This document shows positions 23,812 through 33,445 of a stretch of DNA of 64,000 nucleotides, one piece after another. The DNA comes from Niveibacterium sp. SC-1 (GTDB lineage Bacteria > Pseudomonadota > Gammaproteobacteria > Burkholderiales > Rhodocyclaceae). The stretch is taken from contig NZ_CP151275.1 in assembly GCF_038235435.1 (NCBI RefSeq), positions 3,348,001 to 3,412,000 of the forward strand. The letters are read 5' to 3'. A program made the position numbers and the translations under genes. Within the stretch, counting starts at the first letter, position 1; the number at the start of each line of letters is the position of its first letter. The notes beneath the pieces were generated by a model. That model made no database searches and had not been told where the DNA came from. It was given only the letters and a program-made list of their open reading frames with translations.

Positions 23812-26393
23812 TCGCTTGTCCCTTCCTCGCCCTCGCCTTCCGCCTCGATGTCGACCGCCTCGTCGCTCTCGATGATCTTCTCGATGCTGGCGAGCTTGGC
23901 GCCATCGTCGAGGTTGATGAGTGTCACGCCCTGAGCGGAACGCGAAGTCTCGCGAATGGTGTCGACATGGGTGCGGATCAGCACGCCGTTGTCGGCGATC
24001 AGCATGACCTGGTCGGCGATGTCCACCAAGACCGCGCCCACCAGCTTGCCGTTACGTTCCGAACCCTGGATCGCGATCATGCCCTTGGTCCCGCGACCAT
24101 GCAGGGTGTAATCGCCCACCGGGGTGCGCTTGCCGTAGCCGTTCTCGGTGGCGGTGAGCACGAACTGGGTTTCGCCCTTGGCGACCAGCATGCAGATCAC
24201 GCTCTGGCCGTCTTCGAGCATCATGCCGCGCACGCCGCGGGCGGTGCGGCCCATCGGGCGCACATCGGTCTCGTCGAAGCGCACGGCCTTGCCGGCATCG
24301 GAGAAGAGCATCACCTGCGATTCACCGTCGGTGATCGCGACGCCAATCAGGTAGTCGCCCTCATCCAGGCCCACGGCGATGATGCCGGCCTTGCGCGGGT
24401 TGGAGAAATCGGTGAGCGGCGTCTTCTTGACCGTGCCTTGCGAGGTCGCCATGAAGACGAAGTGGCCCTCGTCGAACTCCTTGACCGGCAGCACGGCGGT
24501 AATCTTCTCGCCTTCGACCAGCGGGAAGAGATTCACGATCGGCTTGCCGCGCGAATTGCGGTTGCCTTCCGGCACTTCATAGACCTTGAGCCAGTACAGG
24601 CGGCCGCGGTTCGAGAAGCACAGGATGTGGTCGTGCGTGTTGGCGACAAAGAGTTGGTCGACGAAGTCGTCGTCCTTCACCGCGGCGGCCTGCTTGCCGC
24701 GGCCACCGCGCTTCTGCGAGCGGTAGTCGGCCAGCGGCTGGCGCTTGAAGTAGCCGGTGTGCGAGAGCGTGACCACCATGTCCTGCGGGGCGATCAGGTC
24801 TTCGATGTTGATGTCCGCCGCATGCAGCACGATCTCGGAACGGCGCGGATCGGAGAACTGCGTCTTGATGGCGGCGAGTTCGTCCGCAATGATCTGCGTG
24901 ACGCGCTCGGGCTTGGCGAGGATGTCGAGCAGGTCGGCGATGACGTCCATCACCTCCTTGTACTCGGTGACGATCTTGTCCTGCTCCAGGCCGGTAAGGC
25001 GCTGCAGGCGCATTTCCAGGATCGCCTGCGACTGCGCGTCGGAGAGGCGATAGCCCTGGCTGGAGAGACCGAACTCGGGCAGCAGGCCTTCGGGGCGCGA
25101 AGCATCGGCGGCCGAACGCGTGAGCATCTCTTCGACCACCGGCGAACGCCACACGCGCGCCATCAGCTCGGTCTTGGCAACCGGCGGCGTCGGCGCGGCC
25201 TTGATCAGGGCGATGATCTCGTCGACGTTGGAAAGCGCGACAGCCAGGCCTTCGAGGATGTGGCCACGCTCGCGCGCCTTGCGCAGCTCGAAGAGGGTGC
25301 GGCGGGTGACTACTTCGCGGCGGTGCGCGAGGAAGCACTCGATCATCTGCTGCAGGTTCAGCAGACGCGGGCGGCCATCGACCAGGGCCACCATGTTCAT
25401 GCCGAAGCTGTCCTGCAGCTGGGTCTGCTTGAACAGGTTGTTCAGCACGACTTCCGGCATCTCGTTGCGCTTGAGCTCGATGACGATCCGCATGCCGTCC
25501 TTGTCGGACTCGTCGCGGATGTCGGAGATGCCCTCGATCTTCTTCTCGTTGACCAGCTCGGCGATCTTCTGGATCAGCGAGCTCTTGTTAACCTGGTAGG
25601 GAATCTCGTCGACGATGATCGCCTGACGGTTGCCCTTTTCCATGTCTTCGAAATGCGTGCGGGCGCGCATCACGCAACGGCCGCGGCCGGTACGGTAGCC
25701 CTCATGCACACCGTGCAGGCCGTAGATCAGGCCCGCGGTCGGGAAGTCTGGCGCCGGCACGATCGCGATGAGATCTTCGATGCCGATCTGCGGATCGGCC
25801 AGCATCGCCAGGCAGGCATCCACCACTTCGCCCAAGTTGTGCGGCGGGATGTTGGTCGCCATACCCACGGCGATACCCGCACTGCCGTTGATCAGCAGGT
25901 TCGGGATCTTGGCCGGCAGGATCAGTGGCTCTTTTTCGCTGTTGTCGTAGTTGGGGCCGAAATCGATCGTTTCCTTGTCGATGTCGGCCAGCAACTCATG
26001 CGCGATCCGCGACAGGCGCACTTCGGTGTAACGCATTGCCGCCGCGCCATCACCGTCGATCGAGCCGAAGTTGCCCTGGCCATCCGCCAGCATGTAGCGC
26101 AAGGAGAAGTCCTGCGCCATACGGACGATGGTGTCGTACACCGACTGGTCGCCGTGCGGGTGGTACTTACCGATCACGTCACCGACGATACGCGCCGACT
26201 TCTTGTAGGCCTTGTTCCAGTCGTTGCCCAGTTCGTGCATCGCGAACAATACGCGGCGGTGCACCGGCTTGAGACCGTCCCGCACATCCGGCAGTGCCCG
26301 GCCCACGATCACGCTCATCGCGTAATCGAGGTAGGAATGCCGCATCTCGTCTTCGAGGCTGATCGGTAGCGTTTCTTTGGCGAAAGATTCCAT
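23808..26393 (-). CDS. gyrA: DNA gyrase subunit A, Gln at quinolone position 83
   Basis: Type II topoisomerase subunit (861 aa) that breaks and rejoins DNA during negative supercoiling. Catalytic Tyr122 is in [12 protein letters not shown], the GyrA box is QKRGGRGK, and the C-terminal beta-pinwheel follows. The N-terminus is colinear with E. coli, so numbering is direct: the quinolone region reads [10 protein letters not shown], placing Gln at 83 and Ser at 84, with Asp87 kept. E. coli has Ser83-Ala84. I chose [17 protein letters not shown]; a 13-residue extension is unlikely. It heads the long minus-strand gene run. Confidence 0.97.
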   Translation of the reverse strand: MESFAKETLPISLEDEMRHSYLDYAMSVIVGRALPDVRDGLKPVHRRVLFAMHELGNDWNKAYKKSARIVGDVIGKYHPHGDQSVYDTIVRMAQDFSLRYMLADGQGNFGSIDGDGAAAMRYTEVRLSRIAHELLADIDKETIDFGPNYDNSEKEPLILPAKIPNLLINGSAGIAVGMATNIPPHNLGEVVDACLAMLADPQIGIEDLIAIVPAPDFPTAGLIYGLHGVHEGYRTGRGRCVMRARTHFEDMEKGNRQAIIVDEIPYQVNKSSLIQKIAELVNEKKIEGISDIRDESDKDGMRIVIELKRNEMPEVVLNNLFKQTQLQDSFGMNMVALVDGRPRLLNLQQMIECFLAHRREVVTRRTLFELRKARERGHILEGLAVALSNVDEIIALIKAAPTPPVAKTELMARVWRSPVVEEMLTRSAADASRPEGLLPEFGLSSQGYRLSDAQSQAILEMRLQRLTGLEQDKIVTEYKEVMDVIADLLDILAKPERVTQIIADELAAIKTQFSDPRRSEIVLHAADINIEDLIAPQDMVVTLSHTGYFKRQPLADYRSQKRGGRGKQAAAVKDDDFVDQLFVANTHDHILCFSNRGRLYWLKVYEVPEGNRNSRGKPIVNLFPLVEGEKITAVLPVKEFDEGHFVFMATSQGTVKKTPLTDFSNPRKAGIIAVGLDEGDYLIGVAITDGESQVMLFSDAGKAVRFDETDVRPMGRTARGVRGMMLEDGQSVICMLVAKGETQFVLTATENGYGKRTPVGDYTLHGRGTKGMIAIQGSERNGKLVGAVLVDIADQVMLIADNGVLIRTHVDTIRETSRSAQGVTLINLDDGAKLASIEKIIESDEAVDIEAEGEGEEGTSE

Positions 26394-26542
26394 GGGGTCG
26401 CGCGAAGGCCTGGTCTGCGGGTTGCAAAACACAGAAGTTTAACATGCGACACCTAGGCTCCCTAAGCCTTATGGGAAGGGCTCCGCAGGCGGCCGGACAA
26501 GGCCACTGCTAAGATCGGCGCGACTTCCCGAGGAGTTTGTAG

Positions 26543-27880
26543 ATGCAGAGCCCTGAATCCATCGACCTTCTGGTTTCACCACGCTGGCTGATTCCGGTCG
26601 AGCCGGCCGGCGTCACCCTGCAGGACCATGCAATCGCGGTCCGCGACGGGCGCATCGTCGCGATTTGCCCGGCCGCGGAGGCGGACGCGCGCTTCGCCCC
26701 CGCCGAGCGCGTTGAGCTCCCCGACCACGTACTGATTCCGGGGCTCGTCAACCTCCACACGCATGCCGCGATGGTGCTGATGCGGGGCATCGCCGATGAC
26801 CTGCCCCTGATGCGCTGGCTCAAGGAAGCCATCTGGCCGACCGAGCAGCGCTTCGTGACGCCGGACTTCGTGCGCGACGGCACTTACATCGCGGCGTCCG
26901 AAATGCTCCGCGGCGGCGTGACCTGTGCCTGCGAGATGTATTTCCATCCCGACGCAACCGCCGAAGCCTTCCAGGAAGCCGGCATGCGGGCGGTCGTGGG
27001 CCTCACCGTCATCGACTTCCCGACGGCCTACGCGGCCGACGCCGACGACTACATCCAGAAAGGGCTCGCTGCCCACGACCAGTGGCGCGGCCACGAAACG
27101 ATCCGCTTCGCCTTCGCGCCGCACGCGCCCTATACCGTCTCGGACAGGAGCTTCGAACGCCTGATCGGCTTGGCCCACGAGCTCGACCTGCCGGTGACCA
27201 TGCACCTGCACGAGACCCAGGACGAAATCCGGGAAAGCCTCTCGCAGTATGGTGAACGACCCCTCGCGCGCGTCGCCCGCCTGGGATTGCTGGACACCGA
27301 CCTGATTGCCGTGCACGCGGTCCATCTGCAGAACGACGAGATCGACCTTCTCGCCGCCCACAACGCCAGCGTCGCCCACTGCCCGACTTCCAATATGAAG
27401 CTCGCCAGCGGCATCGCGCCCGTCTCGCAGATGCTCGCGCGAGGCCTGCGGGTCGGCCTTGGCACCGACGGCGCGGCCAGCAATAACCGCCTCGACATGC
27501 TGCAGGAGATGCGCCACGCGGGCTTGCTCGCCAAGGTCGCCAGCGGTGATGCCTCTGCCTTTGGCGCCCACGCCCTGCTTCGCGCCGCGACCCTGGACGG
27601 CGCCGCAGCCCTGCGCATGGACGACACGATCGGCTCGCTGGTACCCGGCAAGGCAGCGGATATGGTGGCGGTGGCCTTCAACAGCCCGGAGACCAGTCCC
27701 GTTTTCGATCCGGCCGGGCATATTCCCTATGCCGCGGACCGTTGTCACATTTCTGATGTATGGATCGCCGGAAAGCCCCGTGTACGCGGGCATTCGCTGT
27801 TGCGGGAAGGCAACAACGAATTGTTGAGGCGGATTCGCGTGTGGCAGAATCGACTGAGAACATCGGCCAACGGCCTATAA
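26543..27880 (+). CDS. mtaD: Amidohydrolase, probable MTA/SAH deaminase (TRZ/ATZ family)
   Basis: Cytoplasmic metal-dependent amidohydrolase (445 aa). Metal ligands are visible in NLHTHAAM (His72, His74), in MHLHETQDEI and in GTDGAASNN. The family deaminates 5'-methylthioadenosine and S-adenosylhomocysteine; neighbours such as guanine or chlorohydrolase-type enzymes share the fold, so the substrate is inferred. AGGAG lies 7 nt before the ATG. It is divergent from gyrA. In related genomes this gene is often found with ubiG, as here two genes downstream, fitting SAH recycling from methyltransferases. Confidence 0.82.
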   Translation: MQSPESIDLLVSPRWLIPVEPAGVTLQDHAIAVRDGRIVAICPAAEADARFAPAERVELPDHVLIPGLVNLHTHAAMVLMRGIADDLPLMRWLKEAIWPTEQRFVTPDFVRDGTYIAASEMLRGGVTCACEMYFHPDATAEAFQEAGMRAVVGLTVIDFPTAYAADADDYIQKGLAAHDQWRGHETIRFAFAPHAPYTVSDRSFERLIGLAHELDLPVTMHLHETQDEIRESLSQYGERPLARVARLGLLDTDLIAVHAVHLQNDEIDLLAAHNASVAHCPTSNMKLASGIAPVSQMLARGLRVGLGTDGAASNNRLDMLQEMRHAGLLAKVASGDASAFGAHALLRAATLDGAAALRMDDTIGSLVPGKAADMVAVAFNSPETSPVFDPAGHIPYAADRCHISDVWIAGKPRVRGHSLLREGNNELLRRIRVWQNRLRTSANGL

Positions 27881-27978
27881 ACAATACGCGTATCAATCCT
27901 GCAATCAGAAACCGATACGCTCACACGGAAACCTCGGGCCATCTCGGTTCGCAACATTTGCCTAGCATCGAGGAAACA

Positions 27979-28716
27979 ATGAAACAAGGACTCAAACTTC
28001 TGGCGATCGTTGCTGCACTCGGGTTCGCCCCGCTTGCTTCCGCGCAGCAGCAAGAAATCAAGATCAATCCGAATACGAAGATCATTCCTTACGCCGTGGA
28101 CTCGCGTTTCGTGGTTGTCCGCAACGCCACCGGCCTGTGCTGGCGCACCGCGTACTGGACCAAGGAACTCGCAGCAGCAACCCCGGTGGAAGGCAGCGAC
28201 CTGCCGGCCGGCTGCTTCTGCGACAAGGATCTGCTGCCGAAGGAAGTCTGCGAACCGCCTAAGGTCGAAGCACCGAAGGAAGAGCCGGCCGCCGTCCCGC
28301 CGCCTGCAGCCAAGCCCGCCGCCGAGAAGGTGACCCTGGCCGCTGATGCGCTGTTCGACTTCGACAAGGCCACGCTGCGCGACGAAGGCAAGAGCAAGCT
28401 CTCCGAGTTCGCCACCAACGCCAAGGCGCTGGCGATCGAAGTGATCATCGCCGTCGGCCACACGGACCGCATCGGTTCCGACAAGTACAACCAGGCTCTG
28501 TCCGAACGCCGCGCTGCTGCGGTCAAGGACTACCTGGTGTCGCAAGGCATCGATCCGAACCGCGTCTACACCGAAGGCAAGGGCGAAGCCCAGCCGGTGA
28601 CCGGCGATCAGTGCAAGAACCTCGGCAAGGACAACGGCCGCAACAAGAAGCTGGTCGAGTGCCTGCAGCCGGATCGTCGCGTCGAAATCGAAGTGATCGG
28701 CACCAAGCAACAGTAA
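27979..28716 (+). CDS. OmpA-family outer-membrane/periplasmic protein
   Basis: A 245-residue secreted protein. The signal peptide is residues 1-22 ([15 protein letters not shown]... cleaved after ASA). A short N-terminal region with four Cys and a Pro/Ala/Lys-rich linker (about 85-112) precede a C-terminal OmpA-like peptidoglycan-binding domain with [20 protein letters not shown]. There is no full 8-strand beta-barrel, so it is probably a periplasmic or lipid-free peptidoglycan tether rather than a porin. GAGGAAACA before the ATG gives the start; an in-frame extension into mtaD is rejected. A strong terminator follows. Confidence 0.88.
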   Translation: MKQGLKLLAIVAALGFAPLASAQQQEIKINPNTKIIPYAVDSRFVVVRNATGLCWRTAYWTKELAAATPVEGSDLPAGCFCDKDLLPKEVCEPPKVEAPKEEPAAVPPPAAKPAAEKVTLAADALFDFDKATLRDEGKSKLSEFATNAKALAIEVIIAVGHTDRIGSDKYNQALSERRAAAVKDYLVSQGIDPNRVYTEGKGEAQPVTGDQCKNLGKDNGRNKKLVECLQPDRRVEIEVIGTKQQ

Positions 28717-28733
28717 TCGCCGACCGCTCGAAG

Positions 28734-28764
28734 AAAAGCCCTGCTCCCCGGAGCAGGGCTTTTT
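28734..28764 (+). terminator. Intrinsic terminator after the OmpA-family gene
   Basis: AAAAGCCCTGCTC pairs with GAGCAGGGCTTTTT around a 4-nt loop, followed by further T-rich sequence (ttttgctttttgg). It lies 18 nt after the stop and 55 nt before ubiG. Confidence 0.92.
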
Positions 28765-28819
28765 GCTTTTTGGCCTATGCCAAAAACCCGGATTTCAAAC
28801 TCGTTATAAGCTTGCGCCC

Positions 28820-29530
28820 ATGGACACGACGACGCTCAACGCCGATCCGGCGGAACTGCAGAAATTCGGCGACCTTGCTCACCGCTGGTGGGACCCGCAG
28901 TCCGAATTCAAACCCCTGCACGACATCAACCCCCTCCGGCTGGACTGGATCGACGCGGCCCTTGGCCTCAACGGCAAGCGCGTGATCGACATAGGCTGTG
29001 GCGGCGGCATCCTCTCCGAAGGCATGGCCTCCCGCGGCGCGACGGTGACGGGCATCGACCTGTCGGAGAAACCATTGGGTGTCGCCAAACTGCATCTATA
29101 CGAGAGCGGCCTCACGGTCGATTACCGCAAGATCTCCGCCGAGGCCATGGCGACCGCTGCGCCCGAGAGCTTCGACGCCGTAACCTGCATGGAAATGCTC
29201 GAGCACGTGCCCGATCCGGCCAGCGTGGTTCGGGCCTGCGCACGACTCGTCAAACCCGGCGGACACGTGTTCTTCTCGACGCTGAACCGCAACCTGAAAT
29301 CCTATGTCTTCGCGGTGGTCGGTGCGGAATACGTGCTCAAGCTGCTGCCGCGCGGCACGCACGAGTACGCCCGCTTCATCAAGCCCTCGGAGCTCGCACG
29401 TTTTGCCCGCGAAGCCGGGCTCGAGACCGAAGCGCTGATCGGCATGAGCTACAACCCGCTGACCCAGCGCTACTGGCTCGGCAAGGACACGGACGTGAAC
29501 TACCTGGTCCGTTGCAGCAAGCCTCTGTGA
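28820..29530 (+). CDS. ubiG: Ubiquinone biosynthesis O-methyltransferase
   Basis: SAM-dependent methyltransferase (236 aa) doing both O-methylations of ubiquinone synthesis. Motif I is [16 protein letters not shown]; the region [28 protein letters not shown] is typical of UbiG, and [19 protein letters not shown] is in the membrane-contact part. The ATG ([16 protein letters not shown]) fits the family; a 19-residue extension would start inside the terminator. Its TGA shares a base with the gph ATG. Confidence 0.95.
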   Translation: MDTTTLNADPAELQKFGDLAHRWWDPQSEFKPLHDINPLRLDWIDAALGLNGKRVIDIGCGGGILSEGMASRGATVTGIDLSEKPLGVAKLHLYESGLTVDYRKISAEAMATAAPESFDAVTCMEMLEHVPDPASVVRACARLVKPGGHVFFSTLNRNLKSYVFAVVGAEYVLKLLPRGTHEYARFIKPSELARFAREAGLETEALIGMSYNPLTQRYWLGKDTDVNYLVRCSKPL

Positions 29531-30198
29531 TGCCACGCTGCGTTCTCTTCGATCTCGACGGCACCTTGGCGGATACCGCCCCGGACCTGAGCGGCGCGCT
29601 CAACCGGGTGCGCCAGGAAGAAGGTCTGGCGCCGCTTCCCCTCTCCGTCACGCGCCCCGTCACCTCCCAAGGCGTGCGAGGGCTCCTGCGGGTCGGCTTC
29701 GACCTGACGCCGGAAGACGGACGTTATCCCGGCCTTGCCGAGCGGGTGCTCACCCACTACGCCGCGCACATCTGCGAGGAAACCCGGCTCTTCGACGGCC
29801 TCGCCGAAGTACTCGGCACGCTGGAATCCCGCGACACGCCGTGGGGCATCGTCACCAACAAACATTCGCGCTTCACGCTGCCCTTGGTCCGCGCTCTGGG
29901 GCTTGAACAACGCGCGGCCTGTGTCGTGAGTGGCGACTCCGCAGCCCGCCCCAAACCGCATCCCGATACCCTGTTGCATGCCTGCGCGCAGCTCTCGTTG
30001 GCCCCGGCCGACTGCGTCTATGTAGGGGATGACGAACGCGACGTGCTGGCGGGCCGCGCCGCCGGCATGGCCACCGTTGTCGCGGCCTGGGGCTATCTCG
30101 GCCAAGGCACGCCGCCGGAGGCCTGGGGCGCAGACCGCGTTGCCGCCACGCCCGGCACCTTGTTGGACGTGCTGGCGGCCCTGCCGGTACAATCCTGA
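29530..30198 (+). CDS. gph: HAD hydrolase, phosphoglycolate phosphatase
   Basis: A 222-residue HAD-superfamily phosphatase. Motif I is DLDGTLADT with the nucleophile Asp, motif II the Thr in IVTNKHS, motif III Lys in ARPKPHPDTL, and motif IV GDDERDVLAGRAAG. It overlaps ubiG by one base (TGATG), the standard ubiG-gph pair in proteobacteria. The role as 2-phosphoglycolate phosphatase is inferred from that context; close HAD relatives can act on other phosphosugars. Confidence 0.88.
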   Translation: MPRCVLFDLDGTLADTAPDLSGALNRVRQEEGLAPLPLSVTRPVTSQGVRGLLRVGFDLTPEDGRYPGLAERVLTHYAAHICEETRLFDGLAEVLGTLESRDTPWGIVTNKHSRFTLPLVRALGLEQRAACVVSGDSAARPKPHPDTLLHACAQLSLAPADCVYVGDDERDVLAGRAAGMATVVAAWGYLGQGTPPEAWGADRVAATPGTLLDVLAALPVQS

Positions 30199-30239
30199 GA
30201 CGCGCTACAAAAAAACAGCCGCCCACATTCGGGCAGCCA

Positions 30240-30268
30240 TTGAATAAGGTAAGCGCGACCCCATTTAC
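30240..30268 (+). promoter_or_regulatory. Possible promoter of ssrA
   Basis: TTGAAT (30240-30245), a 17-nt spacer and a weak ATTTAC (30263-30268) lie directly before the tmRNA 5' end at 30277. The -10 match is poor, so this is tentative. Confidence 0.35.
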
Positions 30269-30276
30269 CGATCATT

Positions 30277-30640
30277 GGGGGCGACCTGGTTTCGACGTGG
30301 GTTGCGAAGCAGCTTGGTGCATACCGAGGTCCAGTCACCTCGTAAATCCGCTGGAAAACTACACTCGCCAACGACGAGTCTTTCGCTCTGGCCGCTTAAG
30401 GCCTAGGCCGCTGCACTGATCTGTCACTGGGTCAGGCTAGGTAAAACTAGTAGCAGCGTCATTTTCAGTGAATCGTGCTGCGCAGGGTTACTTTGCGTGG
30501 TGCTAAATCCAAGGTGACTCGCTGTCGGTCGGCCTGCCTATCGGCTAAACCGGCGGTTAAATCCAAATAGATGGGCTAAGTATGTAGATCCGGTTGTAGA
30601 GGACTTACGGACGCGGGTTCGATTCCCGCCGCCTCCACCA
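30277..30640 (+). ncRNA. ssrA: Transfer-messenger RNA (tmRNA), one-piece
   Basis: A 364-nt tmRNA. The ends form the tRNA-Ala-like part: GGGGGCG at the 5' end pairs with CGCCTCC at the 3' end, followed by ACCA, and the T-arm GGTTCGATTCC is present. The tag frame at 30367-30399 reads ANDESFALAA then TAA, ending in the ClpXP/ClpAP degron LAA. It rescues ribosomes stalled on broken mRNA and marks the peptide for proteolysis. It is not circularly permuted. An intrinsic terminator follows. Confidence 0.98.
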
Positions 30641-30650
30641 ATACCCATTC

Positions 30651-30679
30651 AAACCCGCCTCGTGCGGGTTTTCTTTTTC
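30651..30679 (+). terminator. Intrinsic terminator after ssrA
   Basis: AAACCCGC and GCGGGTTT form a stem with a short loop, followed by TTCTTTTT. It begins 11 nt after the tmRNA 3' end. Confidence 0.85.
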
Positions 30680-30791
30680 CCGCGGCCGGATTTGATCCGC
30701 CCTGACGATCCGGCCCTGACCGGGCCGTCGTTCGCCGCGGCTAGAATTCAGACGTGTGACGCGTTCGCGTCGCCAGGACATTTGCCGACCG

Positions 30792-32723
30792 ATGCAACCC
30801 CAACAGCCCCTGCGCGTGCTCTCGCTCATCCCGCCGATGACGCAGCTGAACACGCCCTACCCTTCCACCGCCTACCTCACCGGCTTCCTGCGTTCGCGCG
30901 GCGAAGCCGCGGTACAGGAGGATCTGGCGCTCGCGCTGGTGCTGCGGCTGTTCTCGCGGGCGGGGCTGGCGGAGTTGCGCGAGGAGATCGCAGCACAGCA
31001 CGAGGAAGCCCGCGCGCCGCTGGCGCAAGCCTTCCTTGAGCACTTCGACAGCTACCACGCGAGCATCGAGCCCGTGGTCGCCTTCCTGCAGGGAGGCGAC
31101 TCCACACTCGCCTACCGCATCTGCGGTCGGCAGTTCCTGCCCGAAGGGCCGCGCTTCGCCTCGCTGGATGTCTATGTCGACCCGGATGACCCGGAAGGCG
31201 GCGACCCGCTCGCCTGGGCCTTTGGCTCCCTCGGCCTGCAGGATCGTGCGCGGCATCTGGCGACGCTGTATCTGAATGACCTCGCCGATGTGCTGCGGCA
31301 GGCCGTCGACGAGCGCTTCGAATTCGTTCGCTACGCCGAATCGCTGGCGCAAAGTCAGCCGAGCTTCGATCCGCTGGCGCAGGCCCTCGCCGCACCGGCG
31401 AACCTTGTCGACCGCACGCTGGACGCGCTGACCCGCTCGGTGATCGAACGCCATGCGCCGCAGGTGGTACTGCTCTCCGTGCCCTTCCCCGGCGCCGTGT
31501 ATGCGGCCTTTCGCATCGCGCAGACGATCAAGGCGATCGCCCCCGGCATCGTGATCGTTCTGGGCGGCGGCTTCGTGAATACGGAGCTGCGCGAACTCGC
31601 CGAACCGCGCGTCTTCGACTACTTCGACTACGTCACCCTGGACGCCGGCGAACGCCCGCTGCTCGCCTTGCTGGAGCACCTGCGCGGCCAGCGCGGGAAG
31701 AGCCGCTTGGTGCGCAGCTTCATCCGCGAGGAGGACGGCACGGTCCGCTACGTGAACATGGTCGAGCCGGACGTCCCCTTCGAAGAGGTCGGCACCCCGA
31801 CCTGGGATGGCCTGCCGCTGGACCGCTACCTCTCGCTGCTCGACATGCTCAACCCGATGCACCGGCTGTGGTCGGACGGTCGCTGGAACAAGCTCACCGT
31901 CGCACACGGGTGCTACTGGAAGAAGTGCAGTTTCTGCGACGTGAGCCTGGACTACATCTCGCGCTACGACGCGGCCTCCGCGACCACCCTGGTCGATCGC
32001 ATCGAAGCCATCGTTGCCGAGACCGGACAGACCGGCTTTCACCTGGTCGACGAGGCCGCGCCCCCCAAGGTGCTCAAGGCGCTCGCGCAGGAGCTGCTGC
32101 GACGCAAGGTCGCGATCTCCTGGTGGGGCAACATCCGCTTCGAGAAGTCCTTCTCGCCGGAGCTCTGCGAACTGCTCGCCGAAAGCGGCTGCATCGCGGT
32201 CTCGGGTGGGCTGGAGGTCGCCTCCGACCGCTTGCTCACCCTGATGAAGAAGGGCGTCTCGGTCGAGCAGGTCGCACGCGTGACGCGCGCATTCGGCGAC
32301 GCCGGCATCCTGGTACACGCCTACCTCATGTACGGCTTCCCGACGCAGACGGTGCACGACACCGTGGACGCGCTCGAATACGTACGGCAGCTCTTCGAGG
32401 CGGGCTGCATCCAGTCCGGCTACTTCCACCGCTTCGCCTGCACGGTGCATTCGCCCGTGGGCATGAACCCGGCCGAGTACGGTATCGAGCTGCTGCCGCT
32501 GCCGCCCGGCAAGTTCGCGAAGAACGACGTCGGCTTTGTTGACCCGACACCGGCGGATCACGATGCGCTGGGCCGCGCCTTGAACAAGGCGCTCTACAAC
32601 TTCATGCACGGCATCGGCCTGGAGCAGGACGTCCGTAGCTGGTTCGGCGAGCGCGTACCACGCCCGCGGGTGCCGAAGCATTTCATCGCCCGCGCCCTGG
32701 AACAGGCCGAACGCGCCGCCTGA
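30792..32723 (+). CDS. B12-binding-type radical SAM protein of unknown substrate
   Basis: A 643-residue protein with an N-terminal cobalamin-binding-like Rossmann region (about residues 200-330, with VVLLSVPFPGAVYAAFR and IVIVLGGGFVNTEL) and a radical SAM core. The cluster-binding cysteines are Cys374, Cys379 and Cys382, a CX4CX2C spacing instead of the usual CX3CX2C, in HGCYWKKCSFCD. I see no DxHxxG cobalamin-ligand motif. The substrate is unknown; the family includes methyltransferases and ring-forming enzymes. The Shine-Dalgarno is weak for both this ATG and a GTG 12 codons upstream, so the start is uncertain. A DUF3820 gene follows by 8 nt. Confidence 0.82.
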   Translation: MQPQQPLRVLSLIPPMTQLNTPYPSTAYLTGFLRSRGEAAVQEDLALALVLRLFSRAGLAELREEIAAQHEEARAPLAQAFLEHFDSYHASIEPVVAFLQGGDSTLAYRICGRQFLPEGPRFASLDVYVDPDDPEGGDPLAWAFGSLGLQDRARHLATLYLNDLADVLRQAVDERFEFVRYAESLAQSQPSFDPLAQALAAPANLVDRTLDALTRSVIERHAPQVVLLSVPFPGAVYAAFRIAQTIKAIAPGIVIVLGGGFVNTELRELAEPRVFDYFDYVTLDAGERPLLALLEHLRGQRGKSRLVRSFIREEDGTVRYVNMVEPDVPFEEVGTPTWDGLPLDRYLSLLDMLNPMHRLWSDGRWNKLTVAHGCYWKKCSFCDVSLDYISRYDAASATTLVDRIEAIVAETGQTGFHLVDEAAPPKVLKALAQELLRRKVAISWWGNIRFEKSFSPELCELLAESGCIAVSGGLEVASDRLLTLMKKGVSVEQVARVTRAFGDAGILVHAYLMYGFPTQTVHDTVDALEYVRQLFEAGCIQSGYFHRFACTVHSPVGMNPAEYGIELLPLPPGKFAKNDVGFVDPTPADHDALGRALNKALYNFMHGIGLEQDVRSWFGERVPRPRVPKHFIARALEQAERAA

Positions 32724-32731
32724 ACCCGGAC

Positions 32732-32953
32732 ATGCTCGAGAATCTCAAGCCTGAAGTGCTCGAACTCCTCGTCACGCGTGAGATGCCCTTCGGCAAGTAC
32801 CAGGGACGGTTGATCGCCGACCTGCCCGGCAACTACCTGAACTGGTTCGCGCGCCAGGGTTTCCCGCCGGGCGAGATCGGCCGTCTGCTCGCGCTGATGC
32901 ACGAGATCGACCATAACGGCCTCAAGGGCCTGCTCCGCCCCTTGCGCCGTTGA
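32732..32953 (+). CDS. DUF3820-family small protein
   Basis: A 73-residue protein with MPFGKYQGRLIADLPGNYLNWF and ARQGFPPGEIGRLLALMHEI, the hallmark of DUF3820 (also called putative quorum-sensing-regulated virulence factor). The 'FGKYKG...dlP..YL.W' pattern also occurs in parts of nucleases, so nucleic-acid binding is a weak guess. It follows the radical SAM gene by 8 nt and is probably co-transcribed. No function can be assigned from sequence. Confidence 0.8.
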   Translation: MLENLKPEVLELLVTREMPFGKYQGRLIADLPGNYLNWFARQGFPPGEIGRLLALMHEIDHNGLKGLLRPLRR

Positions 32954-33118
32954 ATGCCGCTCCCGGGCGCGAGAATCCCCGCAAGATCTGCTGCACCGCA
33001 AACCTGCCGCAACGGCAATGCAGCACAGAAGATTCAAAAAATCGCAAGCTAACCGTTGCGCAATGCAACATCTTCATCGGCATAATCTGGGCTCCCCCAA
33101 GCACGATGAGCCCCCGCC

Positions 33119-33352
33119 ATGCATACGACTTCCAGTTCGCTGCTCGACTTTGCCGAGCGCGCCTACGCCGCACACAGGATGGCGGTAGACGCGCTCGAAT
33201 CCGGGATGGACAACGCCGGCAAGCGCACCCTGCTGCGCAATCTGCAGGCACTCGAAGAAGATTGCCGACGCGTCCTCGCCTCCGGCCTGCTCGACACGCC
33301 CGAGCATGACCTCGCCACGGCAAGACCGTCCTACCTGAAGAGCGTCGCCTGA
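33119..33352 (+). CDS. Small hypothetical protein
   Basis: A 77-residue, mainly helical soluble protein (HTTSSSLLDFAERAYAAHRM, then VDALESGMDNAGKRTLLRNL). I do not recognise a family. The codon usage is like its neighbours, a start codon follows a purine-poor leader (CCCGCC before ATG, so no clear Shine-Dalgarno), and the downstream sequence holds a likely bidirectional terminator. The evidence that it is expressed is therefore moderate. It stands alone between the DUF3820 gene and a convergent lipoprotein gene. Confidence 0.55.
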   Translation: MHTTSSSLLDFAERAYAAHRMAVDALESGMDNAGKRTLLRNLQALEEDCRRVLASGLLDTPEHDLATARPSYLKSVA

Positions 33353-33402
33353 GCGACCCGCGGGCAGGCGCCCGCGCGGCACAACAAGAAGAACACATGC
33401 CC

Positions 33403-33441
33403 GCCACCGACCGCGCATCTGCGCCGTCGGTGGCTTCGTTT
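33403..33441. terminator. Hairpin between convergent genes
   Basis: GCCACCGAC pairs with GTCGGTGGC over a partly paired interior, followed on the plus strand by TTCGTTT. It lies in the 93-nt gap between the 77-aa gene (plus) and the LEA14-like gene (minus). The T-run is short, so strength is uncertain. Confidence 0.55.
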
Positions 33442-33445
33442 ACGC

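Noticed and set aside
23967..26369. 800-codon plus-strand frame opposite gyrA
   Set aside because: Mirror frame of gyrA with His/Asp/Arg-biased composition; no recognisable domain.
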